Source of the DNA: Rs1 sp029027825
GTDB lineage: Bacteria; Pseudomonadota; Gammaproteobacteria; Pseudomonadales; Balneatricaceae
Direction: 5' to 3'
Assembly (NCBI GenBank): GCA_029027825.1
Contig: CP093399.1
Location: 3,658,001 to 3,722,000 of the forward strand
DNA length: 64,000 bases
The position numbers and the translations under genes were made by a program. Below the pieces are notes generated by a model. That model did no database searches and was not told the origin of the DNA. It worked only from the letters and a program-made list of their open reading frames with translations. Shown here one piece after another: positions 21,593-31,100 of this stretch (positions are counted from its first letter, which is position 1; each line of letters begins with the position of its first letter).

Positions 21593-23235
21593 CCTGAATC
21601 AGTGAGTTCATAAATATGAAGCTGGCATCCCCTGCATTTTGATGCATCGATTTTAAAAATGTAGGTTTACCTAATTAAAATCAAGGCGAGATGGTTAGTA
21701 CTCCCTATTTTCGTAATATTTTACGATACTCTGCCAGATGCTCATGCTCTTTATTGAGTTTCAGGTACAGTCATTTCCTGCGTAAGCACTCTTCTGTAAA
21801 AATTGACGACACTTTACTGTGTTAAGTACTGCCGTAAACACAGGTAAACGCTTTGAACCCAGGGCAATGCCTGCCAAAGCGTAGTGTTAGCCATCTACCA
21901 CTGGATACCATCCTGCAGGCTATATACATCATTTCTTGGATGACCGTTTTTAACCGACGTCGCTTAGCTTTATGCCGAACAGGAGCATCTTTTCCCATTA
22001 ACCCTTTAAGGCCCATATAGCGCAGCATATTGTAAGCAAGTACAGCTAATGCCATGACTAGATCATTGGTATCAAACTTGCCTGAAGGGAGTCGCTCCAA
22101 GTCTAAATCTGTTTTAAACTCACTGTGAAACTGCTTTGATGTAGCGTGATCACAATACAGCTGAATAAGTGCGTGATCATCGATAAGATCAACTGATAGT
22201 GTGGTGAGCCAACCTTCAACCTCAATTTCAGACTCAAGGAATAGCTGCCCTTTCGCATTACTTTGACGCACAACAACTTTGATCACTCGCCGTACATAAT
22301 GCTCTTCATCAAGTGCTTCACTAAAGACAGCCACCATTTTCCCAGGTCGTTCATGACACCATACTGTTTCAGTTTCCGCTTTTGTATACCAATCCAGCGG
22401 ATCATGTTTACGCGGGTTCCATTTAATGAGGTAATCGACTGAGTGATCGTGTAGATATTTTCGATTCTCCGCAGCATCATGAGCACTGTCTGAACGACGT
22501 AATATAGGTCTGTCACACTGCGAACGAACACGAGGTAAAAGCCGATCTAAAGTATGAAGAAATTCTTTATTGGCATGTTGATTACCGGGACGCAGTTCAC
22601 AGGTAACGCACCAGCCTTCAAGACCAAGATAAGCAGCAATAGGTGCGTAACCATCATGGCCTTTATAGGTGTAAGCCACTCCTTCTTTCTTTGAACCACT
22701 ATTGTCCATCGGAAACACATCAATATCTAGCGGCACATGACCAGTCGATAACCCGCTGATCAGCACCTTAACATTTTTCATAAACTCCACACTAGCATCG
22801 TCCAAAAGGGGGATCAATCGAGCAGCATCTTCATCAAAGCGCTGACATAATCTTGCTGAAGAGACGGATTGCTTGATGCCCATCGCCGCTTTAAAAAAAG
22901 GATCATGACGAGAGTTTTCTACAGCATCGAAGTCGCTTTTTCCTAGACACATCTGACCCAAATAGGTACGGATAAGGTCTATATTTGCGATACCATGGCG
23001 CTTAGATATGGTGCGAGAGGTTTTACCGAGAGTCGTTTGTTGATTGAGGTAGTGGCCCACTAACGCTAATCCAGCATGTGGGGACAGGATTTCAGTTTTG
23101 GATTGTTCTAGCTTAAATGTGCGCATTGAAAACATCACTGATTGGGTGAGTATAATAATGGGGTATTTTACCGCGTAAACACCGATGATGCATGGCTTTG
23201 GTAAATATTTGAAATTTTTAAGTCACGGATTCAGG
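21593..23235 (-). mobile_element. IS1380-family insertion sequence, complete
   Basis: 1,643 bp with ends CCTGAATCAGTGA and TCACGGATTCAGG, enclosing one transposase gene. The flanking five bases are TATTA on the left and TTAGA on the right and do not match, so one side has probably been rearranged since insertion. Its ends are shared with the 160-bp elements at 3681 and 58815. Confidence 0.85.
21822..23138 (-). CDS. IS1380-family transposase
   Basis: 438-residue DDE transposase. Typical landmarks are the N-terminal SPHAGLALVGHYLNQQTTL, then DIDVFPMDNSGSKKEGVAYT (catalytic Asp region), GHDGYAPIAAYLG, LRPGNQHANKEFL, and FHSEFKTDLDLERLPSGKFD near the C-terminal catalytic Glu. Full length and uninterrupted, so probably active. 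It could also mobilise the short elements that share its ends. Confidence 0.93.
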   Translation of the reverse strand: MMFSMRTFKLEQSKTEILSPHAGLALVGHYLNQQTTLGKTSRTISKRHGIANIDLIRTYLGQMCLGKSDFDAVENSRHDPFFKAAMGIKQSVSSARLCQRFDEDAARLIPLLDDASVEFMKNVKVLISGLSTGHVPLDIDVFPMDNSGSKKEGVAYTYKGHDGYAPIAAYLGLEGWCVTCELRPGNQHANKEFLHTLDRLLPRVRSQCDRPILRRSDSAHDAAENRKYLHDHSVDYLIKWNPRKHDPLDWYTKAETETVWCHERPGKMVAVFSEALDEEHYVRRVIKVVVRQSNAKGQLFLESEIEVEGWLTTLSVDLIDDHALIQLYCDHATSKQFHSEFKTDLDLERLPSGKFDTNDLVMALAVLAYNMLRYMGLKGLMGKDAPVRHKAKRRRLKTVIQEMMYIACRMVSSGRWLTLRFGRHCPGFKAFTCVYGST

Positions 23236-23266
23236 TTAGAATAAGTAGAAGTATTGTTAAACTATA

Positions 23267-23295
23267 TTGGTAAAGCACAGAGTCTTAACTATATT
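23267..23295 (+). promoter_or_regulatory. Candidate promoter of the type I secretion operon
   Basis: TTGGTA (23267-23272), 17-bp spacer, TATATT (23290-23295), 33 bases before the GTG start. It lies just outside the IS1380 right end, so the IS may have brought or modified upstream control sequences. Confidence 0.4.
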
Positions 23296-23328
23296 TAACG
23301 GTAATTTCATATATAAAAGGCATATACC

Positions 23329-24744
23329 GTGGCTATTCCTTTAAGGGCGAAGTTTCTACATAGCTCGCTTATTAGCGTATTAGCGACTATAGCGCTAACT
23401 TTATTTAGCGGAGGCACTTTCGCTACTACTTTAGCCCAGACACAATTAAACCTAGCTGAGCAAAATAAACGACAGCAAGAGTTCCAAAGTATTTTTACGC
23501 CGCAAAGTGCCAAACTTGAAACACCTCTACCATTAGAAAATTTTACTTTGAGCGATTTAATCCATTTGGCATTAAATCATGGACCTTCCGTAAAATCGTT
23601 ACAGTTTAACTCAGCAGCGGCTAAGGCTGCGCAAAAGAGTGCTAAGTGGCAGTTCTACCCCACTATCGCCCTTGATGCAAAACGTGTCTTTAGCGCTAGT
23701 AATTCCCCCTCTTTCCAGGGGGACAAACACAAAATTGTATTGAGTATTACCCAGTCACTATGGACTGGGGGCAAGCTCAGCGCCGGGCTTAATTATGCAA
23801 AGAGTAACACCGATGCAGCCTCTGCTCAGGCAGATCAAGGTAAACGCGATATAGGTCTGCAGGTCATTCAAGATTACGGAAAATGGTTGGCAGCGGCACT
23901 AAAAAAAGATGCCTGGCAGAAAAGTCTTAGCACCCATAAAGGCCTACTGAATTTAGTCAATCGGCGAGTAAATCTAGGTTTATCTGCAAAAAGCGATAGA
24001 GCACTCGCTAGTGGGCGCTTAGCATCCAACCTAGCGGAGCTGGAAGCGATTGAAGCCCAAGAGCAGATAGCTTTAATTAAACTCAGCGCCTTTATTCGCC
24101 AACCTTTAACTAGCCAAAACCTCATTAAAGTTATATCAAAGTCTATCAAGGTACGCTCTAGTCGTGCCGAGCTATTACTCAAAGCACTAAAGTTAAGCCC
24201 TGATATAAATTACGCTCGTGCCAAAATAGGGATGGCTAGCGCACAAACCAAACAGCAACGCGCTGCCTTTAAACCGCAAATCAGCCTGCGATTAGAGCAT
24301 CAAACAGGTGATTTCGACAACGCAGATCAAGACGCTGAAAGCCGTATTTATTTACAGCTAAACAGCCAGTTTGGTGCGGGCCTATCGATGCTTTCCAATA
24401 TCCAAGAGGCCAAATCCTTACAATTTGCAGCCGGCGCTCAATTGGAGGCAGAAAAGCAAGCCATTGAAGTGCAGGTTATTATCGATCACATCGCAGTGCG
24501 CTCTTACACTCAACGGATCAAAGCATTAGATACTTCCCTAAGGACAGCCATTAGTGTTGCGGGCTCTTACAAACGCCAATTTTTAGCGGGTCATAAAAGC
24601 TGGCTGGATGTATTAAACGCCACTAGGGATTTGGTCAATCAGCGTCTCGTACTAGCTGATGCAAAGGCCGCTAACTTAGTCGCTAGCTGGCGTTTAGCCA
24701 CTGTGACCAACGGCGTTGGTGATTACTCTGGCACTGAAATATGA
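23329..24744 (+). CDS. TolC-family outer-membrane channel of a type I secretion system
   Basis: 471 residues. It forms the outer-membrane exit duct for the adhesins encoded downstream. A signal peptide ends near GGTFATTLA (about residue 33). The body has the two-fold helical repeat of TolC/LapE proteins, with FTLSDLIHLALNHGPSVKSL and TKQQRAAFKPQISLRLEHQ. The GTG start is supported by AAAAGG 8 bases upstream. Its stop overlaps the next start by 4 bases (ATGA), showing a tight operon. Confidence 0.9.
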   Translation: MAIPLRAKFLHSSLISVLATIALTLFSGGTFATTLAQTQLNLAEQNKRQQEFQSIFTPQSAKLETPLPLENFTLSDLIHLALNHGPSVKSLQFNSAAAKAAQKSAKWQFYPTIALDAKRVFSASNSPSFQGDKHKIVLSITQSLWTGGKLSAGLNYAKSNTDAASAQADQGKRDIGLQVIQDYGKWLAAALKKDAWQKSLSTHKGLLNLVNRRVNLGLSAKSDRALASGRLASNLAELEAIEAQEQIALIKLSAFIRQPLTSQNLIKVISKSIKVRSSRAELLLKALKLSPDINYARAKIGMASAQTKQQRAAFKPQISLRLEHQTGDFDNADQDAESRIYLQLNSQFGAGLSMLSNIQEAKSLQFAAGAQLEAEKQAIEVQVIIDHIAVRSYTQRIKALDTSLRTAISVAGSYKRQFLAGHKSWLDVLNATRDLVNQRLVLADAKAANLVASWRLATVTNGVGDYSGTEI

Positions 24745-26864
24745 ATGACCTGAGCTCGCTACACCCCTGTTTATTAAAGCTTTGTGCACTGCAGCACTGT
24801 GCTATCGACAAGCTAAATTTACAGGAAGCGTGTTCGTTGCAAAATGTCACCGCCCACCCAGCAGAGAAGCTAAGTGGTGTATTAAACGCTTTAGGACTTA
24901 AAAAACCACGTCAAATAAAACATGCCGATCCCTCTATCACACCTGCGCTAATCTTTGACCAAAGTGGTCAATGGGGTGTAGTGCTAGGCCAAAATGCTTC
25001 ACGGCACTGGATAGTTCACTGGTGGCGCGAAGAAGAGCATCAATGGAATGAACAGGCGCTACCCTACTTAGATCAATATTTGATGTTCAAAGTGGATATG
25101 AAACGTGTTTTTTCATCTAGCACTAGCCCGGTTTATCAATTAATCCTCTCCGAGTTCTTCTCCCACAAAAAGGTGCTGTTTAATATCATATTAGGCGCGA
25201 TTGTGATCAACTTGGTGGCCTTGGGCAGCTCATTTTATACTATGCAAGTTTATGACAGAGTGGTGCCTACTGGTTCAACGCAGACCCTATACGTACTTTC
25301 GATCGGCGTAACTTTAGCTATTTTATACGAATTACTCGCAAAAAAAGTGCGCTCTAAATTGTTTGATAAACTGTCAGATACCGTCGATCAACGCTTGGCA
25401 CGTAGCATTTACCTTCGTTTTTTAGCCATTCGTATTGATCAACTACCGCAAAGTGTTGGAGGGCTTGCATCGCAAATGCGCGGCTATGAAACAGTGCGCT
25501 CATTTTTAACTGGAGTCACTACCCAGTTATTAGTGGATGCTCCCTTTGCCCTGCTGTTTGGGGCGGTTATCTACGCCATCGCTGGGTCATTGGCACTCAT
25601 TCCGCTGACCTTTTTCTTAATCAGTTTAAGCATCGGCTTGTTTTATAAAAAACAAGTGATGCAGTTGGCGCAACAAACCACGGCGGCGGTGAACTTCAAA
25701 ACCGGATTATTGGTTGAAACCGTTGAGGGCGCGGAGACGATTAAAGCCGGCCAAGGTGGCTGGCGAATGCTCTCGCGCTGGATGAACACTACTGATGAAG
25801 CGCGCCATCATGAGCTAAAAATGCGCCGCATCAAAGAGCACTCGCAACATTTAGTCAGTAGCTTTCAGCAACTCTCTTATATTCTGATGGTGGCCAGTGG
25901 CGCGCTACTGATTACTAATGCGCAGCTGACCATGGGCGGGTTAATTGCCTGCTCGATACTCTCTGGGCGAATTCTGGCCCCAGTCGCCACTATTCCCAAC
26001 CACTTAATGCAATGGGCACATGCTAAAGCGGCATTACAAGGACTAGACTCACTCTGGGCGCTAGAAGATGATCATCACGGTATTGCACAGCCGGTAGTTC
26101 TCAACCATATAAAGGGGGGATATCAGCTGCGCGACGTCCAAGTGAATTACGGTGATATTCCAGCTTTGAGCATTGCAAACTTAAGCATACAGCCCGGTGA
26201 AAAAATTGCTATTTTAGGTCCGGTTGGCGCGGGAAAAACCAGTTTGCTGCGCCTCTTGGCCGGTTTATATAAACCTCAACAAGGTCGGATATTATTAGAC
26301 GATGTCGACCTGGCACATATTGCCAAGCCTAACTTAGCTGAAGCAGTAGGTTATGCGCAACAAGAGGCCAGATTATTTGCTGGCACACTGCGCGACAATC
26401 TAATCCTGGGCATGATTGATCCAGGGGATGAGGATATATTGGCGGCAGCGAGAATAAGTGGTTTACTCAACAGTGTCATCACCCCCAATCCACAGGGGCT
26501 ACAGCAAGCTATTTTTGAAGGTGGTACAGGATTATCTGGTGGTCAAAAACAATTAGTTAACTTGACCCGCGCTTTTTTATTAAAACCCAACATCTGGTTG
26601 CTAGATGAACCAACCGCGGCCATGGATAGAAATTTAGAAGTACATATTATCCAATCCCTCTATCAGCACATCCGCCGTGAAGACACCTTAGTGCTGGTTA
26701 CCCACAAACCTGAAATGCTGGATTTAGTTGATAGAATCATTGTTATTGCCAATCAAAAAATTGTCATGGACGGTCCTAAATTACAAGTTATCGACAAATT
26801 AAAACACAGCTCTAAGGTACCAACCAATGCCGCTAATATTAGCCGCTCAGCTGGATTTTCTTAA
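24741..26864 (+). CDS. Type I secretion ABC transporter, LapB/HlyB-like
   Basis: 707 residues. Energises export of the giant adhesins across the inner membrane. Residues 1-130 are a C39-like domain without an evident catalytic cysteine motif, so it probably only docks the substrate. Residues about 145-420 are the transmembrane domain. The ATPase has Walker A GPVGAGKTS near 492, signature LSGGQKQ near 599, Walker B IWLLDEP near 619 and the H-loop LVTHKPE near 653. It lies between the TolC-like and HlyD-like genes. Confidence 0.94.
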   Translation: MNDLSSLHPCLLKLCALQHCAIDKLNLQEACSLQNVTAHPAEKLSGVLNALGLKKPRQIKHADPSITPALIFDQSGQWGVVLGQNASRHWIVHWWREEEHQWNEQALPYLDQYLMFKVDMKRVFSSSTSPVYQLILSEFFSHKKVLFNIILGAIVINLVALGSSFYTMQVYDRVVPTGSTQTLYVLSIGVTLAILYELLAKKVRSKLFDKLSDTVDQRLARSIYLRFLAIRIDQLPQSVGGLASQMRGYETVRSFLTGVTTQLLVDAPFALLFGAVIYAIAGSLALIPLTFFLISLSIGLFYKKQVMQLAQQTTAAVNFKTGLLVETVEGAETIKAGQGGWRMLSRWMNTTDEARHHELKMRRIKEHSQHLVSSFQQLSYILMVASGALLITNAQLTMGGLIACSILSGRILAPVATIPNHLMQWAHAKAALQGLDSLWALEDDHHGIAQPVVLNHIKGGYQLRDVQVNYGDIPALSIANLSIQPGEKIAILGPVGAGKTSLLRLLAGLYKPQQGRILLDDVDLAHIAKPNLAEAVGYAQQEARLFAGTLRDNLILGMIDPGDEDILAAARISGLLNSVITPNPQGLQQAIFEGGTGLSGGQKQLVNLTRAFLLKPNIWLLDEPTAAMDRNLEVHIIQSLYQHIRREDTLVLVTHKPEMLDLVDRIIVIANQKIVMDGPKLQVIDKLKHSSKVPTNAANISRSAGFS

Positions 26865-26899
26865 GATGCCTACCGTTATGTTCAAGAGGAAGGCCATGC

Positions 26900-28135
26900 A
26901 TGCTGGCCGCTAACCCCCTTGTAACTGAGAAGTTAAAAAAGGCCAATACAGCAGCTATTTATGCCTCTGAAAGTAACCTATATCACGACATAGATAGCTC
27001 GTTCATCTCTATGAGCATGGTGCTGTTTATAGGCTTAGCTGCCTTTATCGGTTGGGCATATTTTTTCGAAATAGAGCAGAGCGTGCGTGTCCAAGGGCAG
27101 ATCATTGCCAGTGCCCGCACCCAAGTGATTCAGACCGCAGATGGCGGCATATTGGCGCAGTTACTAGTAAAAGAAGGTAGTGTCGTGCGCAGAGGCCAAC
27201 TTTTAGCGGTATTAGAGCGCGATAGAGTCAATGCAAATTTTGAAGAGGCTCGCTCCAGTGTCGCTGCTCTGGATGCTGCACTGATTCGCGCCCGTGCAGA
27301 GAGCTTAGATCAAGTGCCTATTTTTGACGAGAAATTTAAAGATTACCCCGATTTTGTCGCACTGCAAATGCGTTTATTCAAACAGCGTCAACGCAGTCTA
27401 GAAGACAAAACTAACACTTTTAAACACAGCTTAGCGATAGTGAAAGAAGAGCTAGCCATGAACAAAGCGCTATTCAAAGCCGGCGATATAAGTCGTCTAG
27501 AAGTGATGCGCGGCAGACGCCAAGTGAACGAGCTTAAAGGCGAAATAAGCCAACTCGGCAACGCTTTTATGCAAGACATCCGCAAAGAGATAAGCACCTT
27601 AACCACAGAGCTACATACCAGCCGATTTAAGCTACAAGAGCGCGCCAACATACAATCTCACACCCAAGTAAAAGCACCTGTTGATGGCGTGGTTAAATAT
27701 TTAAAACTCAATACTTTGGGCGGAGTGCTACGCCCGGGAGATGAGTTATTGCAAATATCCCCCACGCAGAGCGAGATGCTAATTGAAGTGAAGGTAAACC
27801 CAGTCGACATTGGATTTTTAAAAACAGGCATGCCGGTAAAGATAAAACTAGACGCTTTTGATCCCTCAATTTACGGTTCCATCGATGGCGTACTTAACTA
27901 CATCAGCTCCGACACGCTCACCCAACCGAACAATTCGGGTAATAGCAGTACTTACTATTTTGCCAAGATCAAAGTAGATCCGGATTACCAAAATAACAGC
28001 AAACACTTTGCTAACATTGATTTAAAACCAGGCATGACCGCCAGTGTGGATATTAAAACTAATACTCGTACGGTGCTTAAGTATTTAGCCAAACCCGTAT
28101 ACCGCGCATTTAGCGGTGCTTTAGCTGAAAAGTAA
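26900..28135 (+). CDS. HlyD/LapC-family membrane fusion protein
   Basis: 411 residues. It bridges the ABC transporter and the outer-membrane channel. One N-terminal membrane helix (about 35-58, MVLFIGLAAFIGWAYFF) is followed by a split lipoyl domain (VQGQIIASARTQVIQTADGG, and VKAPVDGVVKYLKLNTLGGV after the hairpin), a long coiled-coil hairpin (about 105-250), and a beta-barrel end. An ATG at 26896 lies in another frame; 26900 is the in-frame start, with GAGGAAGG upstream. Last of the three export genes. Confidence 0.93.
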   Translation: MLAANPLVTEKLKKANTAAIYASESNLYHDIDSSFISMSMVLFIGLAAFIGWAYFFEIEQSVRVQGQIIASARTQVIQTADGGILAQLLVKEGSVVRRGQLLAVLERDRVNANFEEARSSVAALDAALIRARAESLDQVPIFDEKFKDYPDFVALQMRLFKQRQRSLEDKTNTFKHSLAIVKEELAMNKALFKAGDISRLEVMRGRRQVNELKGEISQLGNAFMQDIRKEISTLTTELHTSRFKLQERANIQSHTQVKAPVDGVVKYLKLNTLGGVLRPGDELLQISPTQSEMLIEVKVNPVDIGFLKTGMPVKIKLDAFDPSIYGSIDGVLNYISSDTLTQPNNSGNSSTYYFAKIKVDPDYQNNSKHFANIDLKPGMTASVDIKTNTRTVLKYLAKPVYRAFSGALAEK

Positions 28136-28194
28136 TCATTTAATGGAATAGCCAGCTCCATCATCGGCGCTATCCACAATTTGGAACCTCGACC

Positions 28195-31100
28195 ATGCTA
28201 TACATTAGTAGCGGCCTAAATTTACTCAAAGTTTTACCCGGCCAAGCATTCTCTATTAGCACTGATCCAAACGCCTCCTATCAAATAATCACGGCACCCA
28301 ATGCGACCACTTCAGCACTCGTTGCTAGCGCTGCCCGCCTGGAAAATAGTTTGATAGTGAATTATGCTGATGGCACCAGCATTACCATGCAAGACTACTT
28401 CATCAACTGTACTGGGGAAAATCCCTGTCGTTTAGTGTTAGATGACCAAGAACTAGACATACTACTTTCCCTTAACATTGAAGAGCCCATTATCGACCAG
28501 CTATTGCGGCCCATTGTTGAAGCCAATATATTTATGACCAATGACAGTAATTACTCGAAATTACTCAATCAATCAATCGCTAACAATCAGCTAATTAACA
28601 CAGACTTTCCCGCTGGCAGTAGTAGCATTGATATTGCGAACTTCAACAGCCCCATTGAAGCGTTAGGCAATCTTGTTGATAAAGGGAGGTCCAGCCTGAG
28701 TATTCATATCGCCGATAATAATCTCAGCGCTGGCGAAAAAACGCTAATTACTTTTACCTTTAACCAGCCTCCCATCGGTTTCAGTGTTGCCGATATCAAT
28801 GCCGATAATGCCATTATCAGTAACTTAACAGTCACTGGCGATGCCAAGGTTTACACAGCTACCTTAACACCCACTGCACACTTATTAGATGCCACCAATA
28901 TAGTCACTGTCAGCGCTAGCTATACAGACATTTTTGGTAACCAGGGTAGCCAGTCATTCTCTGCCAATTACGTGATCAACACTAACTATGCACCGATTAT
29001 GACTGGCGCTAACGACACACTTATTTATACGGAAGGTGACGGCGCTCAAATCATAGACGCCAGTTTAAATTTATCAGATATTGATGACAGCCTAATAATC
29101 AGCGCCAGCATTAGTATTAGCAACGGTTTTAATGATGCTGAGGACTTTCTCACTTTTGTAGATGCTGGAGGGATAACAGGGAGTTATGACGCGACTACTG
29201 GTGTCTTGGATTTGAGTGGCAACGCTAGTATAAACGCCTATCAAAGCGCTTTGCAAAGCGTCACTTATACCAATAATAATAACCTAAACCCAACTGCCGG
29301 TGATCGCACCATCAACTGGAAAATTAATGATGGTCATTCAGACTCAATAACAGCGACTTCCACTATCAATGTTGTTCCAATTAACTCTGTCCCACTATTG
29401 TTTAGTGGTCAGCAACAAATATCATTTGATGGCAGTAATGATTATCTAACTCTCCCGACTATTTTAGAAAATCAAGGATTGCACGACAGTAGCGGAAATT
29501 TCTTAGGCATGTCGATAGCAGCAAGCGTCACTATGGATGAATTTAACCATTTTGATCGTATTATCGATTTGTCTGAAGGTGGCGCCAATAATGACAATAT
29601 ATATATATCCAATAAACGTGCAACGTCCACATTGCGCTACGAAATACATGACGGGACTAGTAGCTATGCTGTGGATGTCCAAAATTTCTTCACTCTGGGA
29701 GAAAACGTCGACATAGTGATTAACCACGCTAGCGATGGCACTGTGACCATCTATAGAAATGGTATTGAAATAGACCCTAATGTTAATACTATCACTATTA
29801 ATAACTCACTAGCTCCTGATCCAATTATTATCCCAACACCCGCCAATGTGACCCGTAGTACCAATCTAATTGGCAAATCACATGCCAGTGGCACCACTTA
29901 TTTTGAAGGCTCTATGGATAATATATCTTTAGTCGCCAGAACATTATCTGAGGCTGAGATAACAACACTCGCCAGCGGCGACTATTCAATCCTCAATCAA
30001 GATAGCGCTACCATTTTCAACTACGCTTTTGATGGCAGTGATCCACTGACCGATCAAAGCACATTGCAAAACAATGCAACGGCCTTCGGCTCGCCATTAA
30101 CGATCAATGAGAACGTCGAGTTTATCATTAGCGGCGGTGAGGTGACTATCGCTGACAATATTCTATTAAGCGACTTAGATAGCCACTCGTTATCAACCGC
30201 TACTATTAGTTTACAAGCGGGATTTGTAAGCACTGAAGACGCACTTCATTTTAGCGACACAAGCAATATAACCGGCAGCTATAATAGCAGCAGTGGAGTG
30301 CTGACATTGACCGGCAGTGATACATTAGAGAACTACCAAAGTGCTTTGCGCAGCATCACCTACTCCAATAGCAATACTATTAACCCCAGCACTGTTGAGC
30401 GAGTGATCAGCTTGACAATAAACGACGGCATCGATGATTCGCTGGCAGTTAATACCTATATAAATATCGCCAACAACGTAGTGCCTCAACTTTTTATTGG
30501 TCAGACCAGCATGGTATTTGACGGCGTTAATGACTATTTAGTAGTCCCTGATATTTCAGTCTATGACAGCAATGGTGATTTTTTAGGAATGTCTATCGCG
30601 GCTACTTTCACCATGGATGCTTTAACTAATTATAGTCGAATCACCGATTTTTCTGCAGGTGGAGGTAATAACTATAATATCTTCGCCGGTGCAGTGGGCA
30701 ACACGACCACCTTAAGATATAAAGTTCAGATAGGTAGCAATGCAGGCGATGTGATAGAGGTGGAAAATTTCTTTACCCTCGGCATCCAAACCAGCATCGT
30801 CATTAATCACGCCAGTGATGGGACTGTCACCATCTATAAAAACGGTGTTGCGATCGCCCCTAGTACCGAGGCCGTCACTGTCAATGGCGTCGCGACAACA
30901 ACGACACTAAATATCAACACCCCCGATAACATTCTACTGACTGATAATTATATTGGTAACGCGCACTGGGGGAATGGGTTGTTTAATGGCACTATTGATA
31001 ATCTTGCGATGCTAACCAGAATCTTAACCACAGCAGAGATCGACAACTTTGCCAACGGCTACTACTCAGAAATAAACCAAGATAGTGCCACTCTTTTCAA

